Notes under the pieces: model-generated
Seen by the model: the letters and a program-made list of their open reading frames with translations, nothing else
Database searches by the model: none
Told to the model about the DNA's origin: nothing
DNA from: Medicago truncatula
Taxonomy: Eukaryota; Streptophyta; Magnoliopsida; Fabales; Fabaceae
Assembly: GCF_003473485.1 (NCBI RefSeq)
Contig: NC_053047.1
Coordinates: 8,385,001-8,449,000 of the forward strand
DNA: 64,000 nucleotides
Direction: 5' to 3'
Translations under genes and position numbers: made by a program
Shown here: positions 26,409 through 37,704 of the stretch, piece after piece
How positions within the stretch are numbered: position 1 is the first letter of the stretch
Layout: each line of letters begins with the position of its first letter

Positions 26409-27138
26409 AAAACACTATCAAGATGTTAATCATTATTGTAAATGTAGTTAGGTATAGTTGTAAAAATGTTTGTATCATTCTAATTATGTATCTTATAGAG
26501 TTTTGATAGGATTGAAATAGTTAGAATATAGGCTAAAATATGATTTTGGTCCATGCAAATATGTTTTGTTTTGATTTTACTCCCTGTAATTTTTTTTTTG
26601 TTGTTTTTGGTCCATGCAAAATATTTTGTTTTTAAAAATAGTCCCTACAGGGACAATTTTCAAAAGTAAAATATTTTGCAGGGACCATTTTAAAAATCAA
26701 AAGATTTTACAGGGACTATTTTTCTAATAAATGAGTTCAGTCATCATGTGTCACGTGTGCAAATCATCACAAAGTGGGGCCAGGGACCAAAACCAAAATG
26801 AGACATATTTGTAGGGACCAAAAACAACAATTTTTTTTACAATGACTAAAACCAAAACGAGACATATTTGCAGGGACCAAAACCATATTTTAGCCTAGAA
26901 TATATGTAGTGCTAACATTTTTAGATTGAAGGTGTGTTCAATTTTTGACATGTGTCGGTGTTGAACATTGACACTACATTAGTATCTATATATAACATTC
27001 GATCACTTCCATTTTCTCAAATTAATATCGGTATCGAGACATATTTAACGCCTTCAAATGTACTAGTAATAATTCCACTACTTTGTTGTCCAAATTTTTG
27101 CACCAAAGGGTCAAAGTCTAAACATTGTGATTTTTGTG
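26409..27138 (+). repeat. Duplicated 3' flank of the LRR receptor gene, copy 1 (MITE-filled)
   Basis: Begins about 48 bp after the stop codon. Outside the MITE at 26531-26895 it matches 27489-27840 in order (CAAGATGTTAATCATTATTG; TTATAGAGTTTTGATAGGAT; CACTTCCATTTTCTCAAATT; CCACTACTTTGTTGTCCAAA). Confidence 0.85.
26531..26895. mobile_element. MULE-type MITE with perfect 9-bp target duplication
   Basis: 365 bp with inverted ends GGCTAAAATATGATTTTGG / CCAAAACCATATTTTAGCC and internal GGACCAAAA repeats. TAGAATATA stands exactly on both sides (26522-26530 and 26896-26904); a 9-bp duplication is typical of Mutator-like elements. The empty site is preserved at about 27600-27611. Confidence 0.9.
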
Positions 27139-27487
27139 TTTTTTTTTTCTTTTTCTTAAACATCATATTATTAAAGCTACACCGCACAAGAGGAACGACT
27201 AAGCGAAAAGAGGCAAACTACAATGGACACCGTGAATATGCGGCCACCCAAAACCAACAAACAAAAGCTCCCAAAAAACCCCGAGCACACGAAAAAAACA
27301 AGTAAATAATTATCTTAAAAGACAATCCCTTGGATTCCAACTCCACTCGTAGAAGAGGCAAGTTGGAATCTTCAACCTATTCAAGCTCCATTGCCAAGAC
27401 AAAAACTTAATATCATCAACGATATCCTCCACCCCCTTACTAATATCTTTGAAGATTCTATCATTTCTAGTCTTCAATATCACCATA
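27139..27487 (-). mobile_element. LINE 3' end fragment
   Basis: On the minus strand a frame reads RNDRIFKDI, FLSWQWSLNRLKI and YEWSWNPRDC, the usual C-terminal end of plant LINE ORF2, followed by a 3'UTR and a poly-A (the poly-T at about 27139-27155 here). It separates the two copies of the duplicated flank. Confidence 0.7.
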
Positions 27488-27488
27488 A

Positions 27489-27840
27489 CACTTTCAAGAT
27501 GTTAATCATTATTGCAAATATAAAGTTAGCTATAGTTGTAAAAGTGTTTGTACCATTCTAATTATGTTTCTTATAGAGTTTTGATAGGATTTAAATGGTT
27601 AGAATTGTATGTAGTATACTATCATTTTTAGATTGAAGGTGTGTTGGATTTCTAACATATGTCGGTGAACATTGACACTATATTAGTATATATACAACAT
27701 TTGATCACTTCCATTTTCTCAAATTAATACCGGTATCGAGACATACTTAACGCATACAAATGTACCTGCAATAGTTCCACTACTTTGTTGTCCAAATTTT
27801 TGTACCAAAGGCTCAAAGTTTAAACATTGTTATTTTTGTG
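27489..27840 (+). repeat. Duplicated 3' flank, copy 2 (empty site)
   Basis: Partner of 26409-27138, lacking the MITE: the site reads GGTTAGAATTGTATGTAG across 27598-27615. 27850-28550 beyond it shows no gene. Confidence 0.85.
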
Positions 27841-28575
27841 CTTGATAAGGTATTTGTTATGATCCAAAATATTACGAGGAAATACACTTGTCATAACTTA
27901 ATTGGTTGAAGCAAATTGACATGTGGCTAGTGATCTAAAATCAAGGAAGCTTGAACCGTGCGTCGATAGGGAAATGTTGATCAATAATGGGTATATAGAA
28001 AATTTATGAAGTCTCTCCTCTCTCTTTAGTATTCTCTAGTAGAGTAATGACTGAAGTCTTCTTCTATCTTTCCTCTTCCCTTACTAACAACTAACTATAA
28101 ATTGATTCTCATCTATCAATTTCATCTTTGATTCAATAATTAATTTGCAATTACTCATTTATTTCATCATTTATTCAGAAGGGCATTTAACTTTAAATTC
28201 AAAGAGTCGTTAAAAAAGTGTTTATTCTACACTTTAGTTTAAGTTCCGTTTACTTAACCAAAACTTATTCAATTTTCTTTTCTTCATTTGTGTTAATTTT
28301 ACTTGCTAATAACGAGATAATATTTAACTCTTGAAATAGACAATTATGTAAATTTTCTTAAAACAACGAAAAATGTCAAAAGATTTTTTTGATATATATT
28401 ATATATGTGTGTGTGTGTATTTGATTGGACAATTTAGGTGGCTTTAAAAAAGGATGCGCTGAGATGCCGCCCCCCTACCCTCATAACCATCCCTAGATAC
28501 AAGCATGAGCAAACTTACTCACAAAAACGAATGTGAATAGTTGTTTGTACGAGCATATATATATATATATATATA

Positions 28576-28867
28576 TATGGTTTGCTAGAACACATCCACT
28601 AATTTTTATGTGGGAGTGTTTTAGCAAAGCTATAACTTAGAGTGTATTTAACCACTGTTTAGTTATTTATTTGCTAAAATACTCCTTCTAAAAAATAAGT
28701 GGGTGTATTCTAGCAAATGCCTATAAGATTTGCTAGAACACACCCACTTGTTTTTTTAGAAAGTGTGTTATAGCAACATACACCTTAAGGTGTATTTATT
28801 AATTTTTTAGTTATAACTTGCTAAAACACTCCCACATAAAAACTAGTGGGTGTGTTCTAGAAAATTC
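28576..28867. mobile_element. Two adjacent palindromic MITEs
   Basis: Both halves (28576-28727 and 28731-28867) have ends TTTGCTAGAACACA(C/T)CCACT and the reverse complement, with TGGGAGTGTTTTAGCAA inside. They stand head to tail after an AT microsatellite (28556-28578). Confidence 0.65.
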
Positions 28868-29658
28868 GTATATATAGGAGGCATATCAAATGAGAATAAC
28901 ATATTTATGTGAGAATGATAGGAATAAATAACAACCGTTAGATTAAAATGTGTGGCTGAGATTAAAGATAGGTTAAGTATCAAGGGATACAGGGAAACCC
29001 ACACGCGTTTTTATTCCTACGCGTTCTTTCTTCTTCTCCGCCTTTCACCAGAGGTCCCAAACCTCCTTCCATGTTTTTGGCATCAGAACTATCAATAAAA
29101 AAACATTAAAACTTGGTTTTATTTTATTTTATTGTTTTTCACATGTTGGAGATCGTAAATCAACAAATGGCTGAACAATTTTGATAAAAAAAAAAAAAAA
29201 AATAATCAAATCTTCAGGAGAAGAAGTGGTGTTGTTGACACCCCTTATTTCCCCAATTTGATAACATTATTCTGATCGTAAAGTCCAGAACAAGGAAATT
29301 GTGAAATTAGAAATTGATATTTAGCCAAAATCTGAATCTGAAATTAAATTGGAAACCCTTGAAATTGGACCCATGGTCATGGTCCTCCAAATTACTTTAA
29401 TATCAATTTATATGTATTAAGTTTAAGAAGATAGATTGCAGGAAGCAGAAAGTGAATGGAATAAATTGTTGAACAATTTTGCATATGAAGGTGGATTGGA
29501 AAAGATGAGAAGGGAATGATTCATAAGATTGGATAGACTATGGAGTGACACATGTTTTGTTTAAAATAGATCTTTTAATCTCAGCCACACATTTTAATCT
29601 AACGGTTGTTATTTATTCCTATCATTCTCACATAAATATGTTATTCTCACTTGATATG

Positions 29659-29665
<7 letters not shown>
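28868..29665. mobile_element. ~800-bp element with ~100-bp terminal inverted repeats
   Basis: GAGAATAACATATTTATGTG and the following ~80 bp (from about 28887) recur inverted at 29568-29655 (CACATTTTAATCTAACGGTT in both senses). The inner 29000-29550 has no long frame and could include captured unique DNA. An AT microsatellite (29662-29701) abuts the right end. Confidence 0.7.
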
Positions 29666-29702
<37 letters not shown>

Positions 29703-29941
29703 AGTGAGAGAGATTTTTATGGTGAGAGATGAGAGGGTGAAATTATAACTTTTGGATCAATCTTTACTATGATATTCGAGTATGAATTATATATACATCT
29801 ATGAGAGCATGAATTCGAGTATGACCATTATAGTATCTTACCCATCCATAGTTAACCAAAATATAAAATAAATGGACGATAGACAAAGGCATACAATAAA
29901 CCAAAATCAAGCTTGCATGACAAAAATAAAGATAATTTTTT

Positions 29942-30121
29942 GAGCAATGATATTTGAACAACCATTTGGTATAACCTATTTGACAACCTTTCTTTTCTCT
30001 CTTTTCATTGGTCAGAAACAATGGAGAGAAAAAAAGAGAGAGAGATAGTAAAAATATAATGTGAATATGAAAGAGAAAATTGTCTAAAAGTTATCACAAA
30101 GTGGTTGCACAAATATCATTT
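29942..30121. mobile_element. Short inverted-repeat MITE
   Basis: GCAATGATATTTGAACAACCA at the left pairs with TGGTTGCACAAATATCATT at the right. The inner part is rich in GAGAGAGAAA/TTTCTCTC. Confidence 0.6.
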
Positions 30122-32397
30122 CTCTAATTTTTTATAATACATTAACCATATTGTTTATTACATGAAACCAATTGACACTGTTTATTAACAAATTAATAAA
30201 CACTTTCTTTTTTTACTAAATCACAGGAAAGAAACTATCAATTTCCTAGAGATCGTTTTAAATGTAATAGAAGCTGATGAACCAATAAAGGACCAATAAA
30301 GGTCCACTTTGGAAGTCACAATAGGTATTTTCTATCGTAATCGAAACTTTGTGGATTCATTCTTTTGCAGATAACAATTTAAGGAGATAAGACCGAGAAT
30401 ATTTGAATTTTAGTCTAATCACATGTCATATCAAGATGATCATTGATCAAATAGAACCTACGTAACAAGTTAGTAGGTAGTTAAAATGTATATATACTAT
30501 TTTTTCTTGGTTGTTTATCATTTCAAACATTGTAAGTGTTATGATTAAATTTGGTGGTCTCTTATGAAACCCTATTAGAACTTTAAGAATATTATATTAT
30601 ATAAATGGTGTACTATTTTGATCTATATTATAGGGGTAAAGACCTGTTAATCCTAGATTGTATTAGCCAAACATAAAATGTGTAAATGTTTTATCTGATT
30701 TTTGTAAATATTATATTATATAAATGGTGTACCATTTTTATCTTTAATAAAATAAAAAAAATCACTTTAGTCTTTGAAAAAAAAAAAAGAAACTTTTATC
30801 TAAAAAACGGAGACATATTAGTCCAAATGTCAATATTTACAAAATTTATTTATTTTTGAAGGAATTTACAAAATGCATGTGTTTTGGGCATTGTTGAAAT
30901 GAAATATTTAAAAGGTTACGCTTTTTTTTTTAGGTTTTTTAATTTATTAGACTAAAAATTCCATTTAATCTAATCCAATTTAAAGTAAAATAAGATGCGA
31001 AATTTGTCATATGAAAGCAATAATATTAAGTCATTATATTTTTTATATATATTATACTAGCGTACAGACGGACACATGTGAATGCCCGTCTTTCCGCTCT
31101 TTTTATTTCCCTAACGCTGTAGATTATCAACGAAGTTTTATAGAAATTTTGCATGTAAATAACAAACGATATTTTATGTACTTTTTTTAGATTAGATTAT
31201 AAATATATATATTTGTGACTTTCAAATGTAACAAACTAAAAAATCATATTTATATTTTTAAATGACAACAATAATATAACAAATATAACAAAAATTCTTA
31301 TATATATATTTTTTAATAAACCAACAATATAACAATTGTAAAAAAAAAAAAAACCAACAGTATAACATTATTATAAAAAAAAAATTGTTTAAAAATATAA
31401 ATGAAATAACAAAAAAGTCAGCCCAAAATCTCCCCAACATCCCCTATTCTCTTTATAGATTAATAGTGTTGGAAAATGAGAAAGTTATGGTGAATTTTTC
31501 AAAGGAATTGAGAAAAAGAGAAGAATTTGAGAGAAAGACTATGTTGCTTGAGAGAAAGTTATTGGTTTGAACTTGGTAGCTATTAATTAATTTGGCCTAA
31601 CACTTCAAGAAATAAGTGAGACTCTTAAGACAAAATGTTTTTGAACTGCTATAAGGATGACCTTTTTAACCAAGTGAACTTTGTTTTTCATTTTGGGTGA
31701 AATGGGTGGATTTGAAGAAGATGGTTATAGGTGGAAGAGGCCCTCTCCTATCTTTATTACTCTTTGCGTTGGATACTATGTATTGTTTGTTTGGAATTAG
31801 GATCACGTAGAAAAAGCTAAAATCTAATTGCAAAGATGGCATGATTGAGCTATTTTGTCAGAGCAAACTATACATGACCTTGATTGGGCCCCTAAAAATA
31901 AGTCGTTATTTTGTTTTACTATTTCGCACTTTTGTATTTTTTGGATTTTAATTCTTTGTGATAATTATTTTTGAATTTTGTTGTAATTAAAGATAAACCA
32001 ATGAGATAAAAGAACAATCTAAATGAAGTTCAATTTTATATTTTTAAAATTCTTTTTTCATTTCTCTCAAAAAAAATAAAATTCTTTTTTCATAAAACTA
32101 AGCATGAGATGATAAAATGTGTGAAGACTTATTATTTCAACTTTTTGAATTAGTCAGATAAAATTGGAGTTCGAACACTTTATGATTTATTTTTACTTCC
32201 ATGATAAGACAAAATTTAGATGAATTAAATGACGACGACTCATCATGATTAGGGAAAGAATCAAGATACAAGAGTGCTTACACAACGTTAACACACTAGC
32301 ATTCTCACAACTCAATTCATGGAAATGTTGGTTCATGAATCTTTTGTTCAGTCAAACACAAATATTAAATAATTCCCCAAACATTGTGAATAAATAT
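30122..32397. other. Intergenic, no gene seen
   Basis: Very AT-rich. A ~45-bp direct repeat (ATATTATATTATATAAATGG) occurs at about 30585 and 30708. Open frames such as 31385-31570 look random. Confidence 0.5.
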
Positions 32398-32399
32398 TA

Positions 32400-32690
32400 C
32401 TATCTCCGTTTCTAATTATAAGATTATTTTGAGATTTTCTTTTTTATCTTTTTTTATAAGACCCCTTTGTTATTTCCAACTATATTAACTTTACATACAT
32501 GTCCCTATTTATTATACATATTTTTCTTCAATCAGCAATAAATAGTATATGGAAAACATAAACTAACTCTCTCTCTTGAAGGATAAAATTGTAAAAACAA
32601 TAGTGATTACAAACAACTTTAATACAAATATCCACTTTTTTAATTCCCGCAATTTTAGCAAAGGGGTCTTATATAAAGGGACAGAGGTAG
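32400..32690. mobile_element. Stowaway-type MITE
   Basis: Starts CTATCTCCGTTTCTAATTAT and ends AAAGGGACAGAGGTAG, with TA on each side (32398-32399 and 32691-32692). Confidence 0.78.
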
Positions 32691-32728
32691 TATATGTTTC
32701 TTTCAAAAAAAAAAATTATATGTGTACA

Positions 32729-32862
32729 GTCCCCGTGAGCATAGCTCAGTTGACAGAGACATGCATTGTTATATGCAGGGACTGGTGTTCGAACTCCGAA
32801 CACCCCACTTATTCACCTTAAAAAAAGGTGAATTCTAACTACTAAACTACTTAAAAAAAATA
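32729..32862 (+). mobile_element. tRNA-derived SINE with perfect target duplication
   Basis: Has an A box (ATAGCTCAGTTGACAGAGAC), a B box (GTTCGAACTCC) and a 3' A-run. TATATGTGTACA is repeated exactly at 32717-32728 and 32863-32874. More decayed relatives lie at 33662-33784, 42504-42630 and 60966-61082. Confidence 0.88.
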
Positions 32863-33156
32863 TATATGTGTACATGCATGAAATAAATATGTTTTCAAAG
32901 ACAATGAAACTATCCCAACAAACTCAATTCAAACACAAATTTATGTTTTCTAGTCTGGTAGATCACAAAAGTGGAAAGGTAAGGTGTCTAGAATGATGCC
33001 AATAATATCAACGGCTTAGTTATTATAAATAAACGATCTTGTTAACGAGTGCCACAAGATATTCTTTAAGGATTCTAAAAGAAGAAATAAATTTTTAAAA
33101 AAGTCAAAAATTTCAATTTTCGATGCATTAATTACACATATTTTCATAATAAGTTA

Positions 33157-33427
33157 CTCCCTTCGTTCCTTTTTAAGTGTCTCTTTTGAAGAAATTTTTT
33201 GTTCCTATTTAACTGTCACTTTCAAAGTTCAATGCATCATTAAATGTTTTACCAATATTATCTTTTGTTATTTATTGCGGAGAGAGAAATATATGAAATG
33301 ATATGTTAAATTAATAAGGTCATTATAGTAAAAGTATAACTTATTGCATCAAAAGTAGAAACAATTATTGATTGTCTTGATTTGTGTAAAATGTTAAAAA
33401 GTGACAATTAAAAAAGAACAGAGATAG
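33157..33427. mobile_element. Stowaway-type MITE
   Basis: Starts CTCCCTTCGTTCCTTTTTAA and ends AAAAAAGAACAGAGATAG, with TA on both sides (33155-33156, 33428-33429). Confidence 0.75.
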
Positions 33428-33661
33428 TACTATTTAAAGACCTTAACCAGTGTCCCGGAGTACTTGTTAACATTTTTCATAAATAAATAATAGAGTAATA
33501 GTTATTATAAATCATTACATGTATTGATTATTATTTTTGAAAAAACGAATTCATGTGATATAGGTCCGACTCCATAATGCATTGGAAGTTTGGAACATCA
33601 CTACCAACTCGAGCTAGTCAAACTTTAATTCTAATAATTATATTCGAAAAGTTCCATAAAT

Positions 33662-33784
33662 GCAGTTGGTAGTTATCAGAGATAATTTATGCAGGGATCG
33701 ATGTTTGAACCTCGAATTCTCCACTTCTCCACACATAATGTGTATGAATTTAGCCACTAGGTTACTTGACAAAAAAAAAAAAAA
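33662..33784 (+). mobile_element. Decayed tRNA-derived SINE
   Basis: Carries GTTGGTAGTTATCAGAGA, TGCAGGGATCGATGTTTGAA and TAGCCACTAGGTTACTTGAC before an A-run, the same order as in the SINE at 32729. 33790-34885 shows no gene. Confidence 0.65.
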
Positions 33785-34894
33785 TCATATGCAAAATTTT
33801 TTATAAGTCTTAATTAAGAACCCTTCTAAACGAGTTGAGATCATCTTCTTTCTTCTATTTGAAGAGATAAATGTACATAAATTTAAATAATAATAATCAT
33901 AATAATAATAAATAATAATTTTTTTTTGAATAAATAATAATTAATGATAGTAGGATCCATTATTTTTTTATTTTATTTATCTCTTTAAAAAATATCATCT
34001 ACTTATTATAAAAAAATGAAGGTGTTAATTGTCATGGACTTTTCCAATTAGCTTGAAGCCATAGATCTCACTTTTAAAGATTGCATTTGGGCGGTTGGAT
34101 AATGTGCAACCCAAATGTGGTTTGAGTCTATAATATATTGTCATAAGCCTCTCAAAATATACCACGAAATACAAATTTCAGCGATGTTAATGTGGTTCAT
34201 TTAAATGATTAGATAATCTATATGCTCAACATGTACAATGCATGTCGAAGTACTCTTTTTGCTCAAATGAGAAAAACTTCTTTTAGGTTACAAAGAGGTT
34301 TATGTGAATTGAGCTTCAAGAGCTCGTTAAGGTAAATACAATACTTTAAGACTCAACAAACACTAACAAATATACTTATAAATTATACATTAAATAGATC
34401 CTTAATAACATTTGAAGTTGAACTCATAACTTTGTGATGAGCTCAATTCCTTAACCACTAAATCAAGGTCAGTCCAAAAATAAACTCAATTATATCATGC
34501 AATACCTGAATGACAAATTAGCAGGAAAGGAAGCTTGACAAGTGCGATTGATTTGCTAAAAAATAAAGGACATGAAAAAACAACTTCAATTATCCGGTGT
34601 TTGATTTATAAAACTGTTTCAGGTACAAAACAAACTGGAGGCAAGGGACAGGATAAAAATGATATTTTTGTCCCTTACCAAACCACAACACAACTTTTTG
34701 TCCCACGTTCAAGTTGTCTAAAATACCAAAATAACATTTCGTCCCCCAAAAATCATATAAAACAAAAAAAAATGTTCAATGCTATTAAAACTTGTCATGT
34801 ACTGTTCTGTCTTGTGTTGTGCTATTCTATCTTGTATTGTTCTATCCAGTGCTTCATGTTTTGCAAACCAAACACACCCTGTATGAATTTTCAA

Positions 34895-35304
34895 GGTCAA
34901 ATGCATCCAAAGGTCCTTTAAGTTTTTCATTTTTCTCAAAGTCGTCCTTTAAGTTTTAAAAGTCCCAAACAAGTCCTTTTAGTTTTTGAATCGTTTCAAA
35001 CATGTCCTATTGTAGATAGCATAGTTGGTAATTGCTTCCTTGAACTCATTTTTGGTACCAAATCTGGCTCCTAACACCCACTTAAAATTAGTCATCTTTT
35101 TAAGCATGGCAAATGGTGGATAATGCTCTTTGTTGCTATCATTCAAATCATCACCGTCATCCTTTAAAAGCACTTGTTTGAAACGATTCAAAACCTAAAA
35201 GGACTTGTTTGAGATTTTTGAAACTTAAAAGGACTTGTTTGGGACTTTTGAAACTTAAAGGACGAAAAACAAAAAACTTAAAGGACCTTTAGATGCATTT
35301 GACC
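34895..35304 (-). mobile_element. Small MULE carrying a MuDR-type transposase fragment
   Basis: 410 bp with inverted ends GGTCAAATGCATCCAAAGGT / ACCTTTAGATGCATTTGACC and perfect 9-bp target duplications AATTTTCAA (34886-34894, 35305-35313). Inside, minus-strand 34979-35191 is an open 70-residue frame: an acidic stretch, then FKWVLGARFGTKNEFKEAIT and NYAIYNRTCLKRFKN. This has the look of the N-terminal DNA-binding domain of MuDR transposases (WxxG.F....FKEAI..YAI.N). The catalytic core is absent, so the element is non-autonomous. Confidence 0.85.
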
Positions 35305-35313
35305 AATTTTCAA

Positions 35314-37080
35314 CTAATGTTTATCATTAATTAGCATGGATGAAAAGAAACTAATTTGTCCACAATATAGACATCCTTTGTCCCAACCACCAACTCAACA
35401 AAATATAAAATGGTTGTTTTTAAAATTTTAAAGATTAATATTTCCAAGTGTATCATCTTATTTCCATCACCTATTTCCACTCGTCCACAAAGTTGATTCC
35501 CATTTTGCAAAACCCTAAAAAAAGTAGTACTAGTAAGAACAAAAAAATATCGTAAAACTAGAAGTAACACATGACATGAATATGTGTCATTGACCATTAT
35601 TACGTAGAAGCAACGCTTGTTGTGGTAGCGTAGTTTACACGCGCGGTTGCATGTTTATTGCATGTTCGGTAGAGTAACAAACACCAACAATGTTTTGTAT
35701 TTCAAGACACATTTCTTCAATTAATAGCCTCATCATGAATCTACTCAAACCTTAAACAACTTTACTCCCCAAATACTAGATTGTGAGTATATCATTTCTT
35801 CGATGAATTTGAAAAAAATATTTGCATATACTATACTATCAGAGGAAGTATACTTTTTAAATGAGTGTCGTTTACCGATACAAAGGTTATAAAATGCAAT
35901 AAAGTTACAAAAAATGATATTTATAAAACCATTTTGAGACAATTATGAATCAACTCGATCTCAAGTTTGCATTAATAAAACACATTTGACATCATTATTG
36001 AAAAAACTCGCATAGGCATATGAGATATGTTCATATACTTTCTTCTTTCACTTCTTCTTTTAAGTCTAAATTCTCAAATATAAAAATCTCATAACCAAAA
36101 TATTTAATTTTTGCAGCGATGCTGTCTTAGAAGCAATAGTTCGAATTTAAGAACATATATAAAACAATGAGTTATTAAGTTCTATTGTTAGGTGTGATGA
36201 CCGGACACCTGAATGCTGTCCATTTCACGAAACTTATGGCTCGTAAAGTCATAAAATGTAGCATAAATGACAACAATGCAACAAAAGTATAACTTAAAGG
36301 TCAAAATATAACAAAATATAACATAAAAGGTCAATTCGAAAAAAAATAATTTTTTTCCTAAGTACAAAGTGAAACATAATATTTTTAGTGTGTATGCATA
36401 GTATTTAATAGATGGTACAACTGAAAAAAATAATAATCAATCTTAAATGACATTTATTTAAAAATAAATTTTATTTGCTAAAACATTCAATGTGAAATGG
36501 ATAGAGTAATATTAATATGTGACAGAAGGTAGAATTACTAAAAACAAAGTGTGTTCAACACTAAATTATTTATTTATTTAAAAAGTGTTACTTTCAAAGT
36601 CACTTTGATCTGGCTAGCCATCACAATCAACAAGGTAGTTTCAATAGTTTAACACCAAACAATCTGTTCTGAGTACCAAATCAATTATATTAAATCTTGT
36701 CCAACAAAACGAGCCAACCTTATTTTAATCAAATTAACTTTGAAATTCCCCCCTTAGCTTTGATATTGCTATATTATATATATTCCACTGAGTTAATGTG
36801 CCTTGGAATGTGTAATTTGATGTTAACCAGTGAACAAAATAAAAAAATACAAAACTCAAATATTTTATGGTTTTAGAAATATTGTTCTATGAGGTTGGTC
36901 CAGTAAGTAAGAAATTGTTTCATACTTTCAATGTCGTGACCTAAACTTTTGTTTAAGTGTCTAACAAGTACGTTTGTTTTGAGGTCTGCTCTGACTCTAG
37001 TAAGTCATTTCGCCCAAACTTTTCCAACATAAACAAAAAAGAAATATTGTTTGTGACTAGTGACTATTGACCTTATTTCA
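35314..37080. other. Intergenic, no gene seen
   Basis: AT-rich, with no convincing frame or repeat border; some DNA before 37700 is presumably the promoter of the next gene. Confidence 0.45.
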
Positions 37081-37704
37081 GTTTTTGTCATCTTTAGCAG
37101 ATTTCTGATTTTTCCATTCCACCACCTCTATTAGCCAACACTGCTTTTCTTGGTATGGTCTACATTTTTACCTCCTCATTGGTTCTTTTTTCCTGCATTT
37201 TCTTTACCTGTCATAAATTTGATGTCTTTAATGATGTTGTATTTAACTTGTTATTTGATTCCTATGGTCCACATTATCAATTTTCTTCTTGGTTTTTGTT
37301 CCTAGATACCCTTTTGTACACACTTTTTGATTTTTTATTTATGATTTTTGGTTTTTTCTCTTAATAATCAGTTTGTTGATATGACATGAATCATGATCAT
37401 ATAGATTTAACTCTAGAGTTTAGTATTCCTATGAATTTGTGTATTAATGTTCATGCATTAATGTTATGTGCAGTGAGTTTTGTTAATGCATTGATGTCAT
37501 GTGCTGCGAGGTTTTGATGCCTCCGTGACCAGAACATGACTGCAACTGAGGCCGCATCAACTACATTTTAATTGTGATTGTCTATAATATCTAGGATCGA
37601 GGCGCAACTGTGACAGTTACCACGACCGCAGTTCAAAAATTCGATTCAACAAAATCAAAGTTTAAAAAAAGTTCATCTGGTGAGGATCCATCATTTTGAA
37701 AACC

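Noticed and set aside
28556..29701. CRISPR-like or tandem array of short repeats
   Set aside because: The repeats are MITE inverted ends and AT microsatellites, and the DNA is plant nuclear.
32739..32810. tRNA gene candidate with A and B boxes
   Set aside because: No acceptor or anticodon stem pairs; flanking target duplications and an A-run show a SINE.
34535..34921. 128-codon plus-strand frame
   Set aside because: Cys/Lys/Thr-rich with no domain; it ends inside the MULE end and lacks gene-like context.
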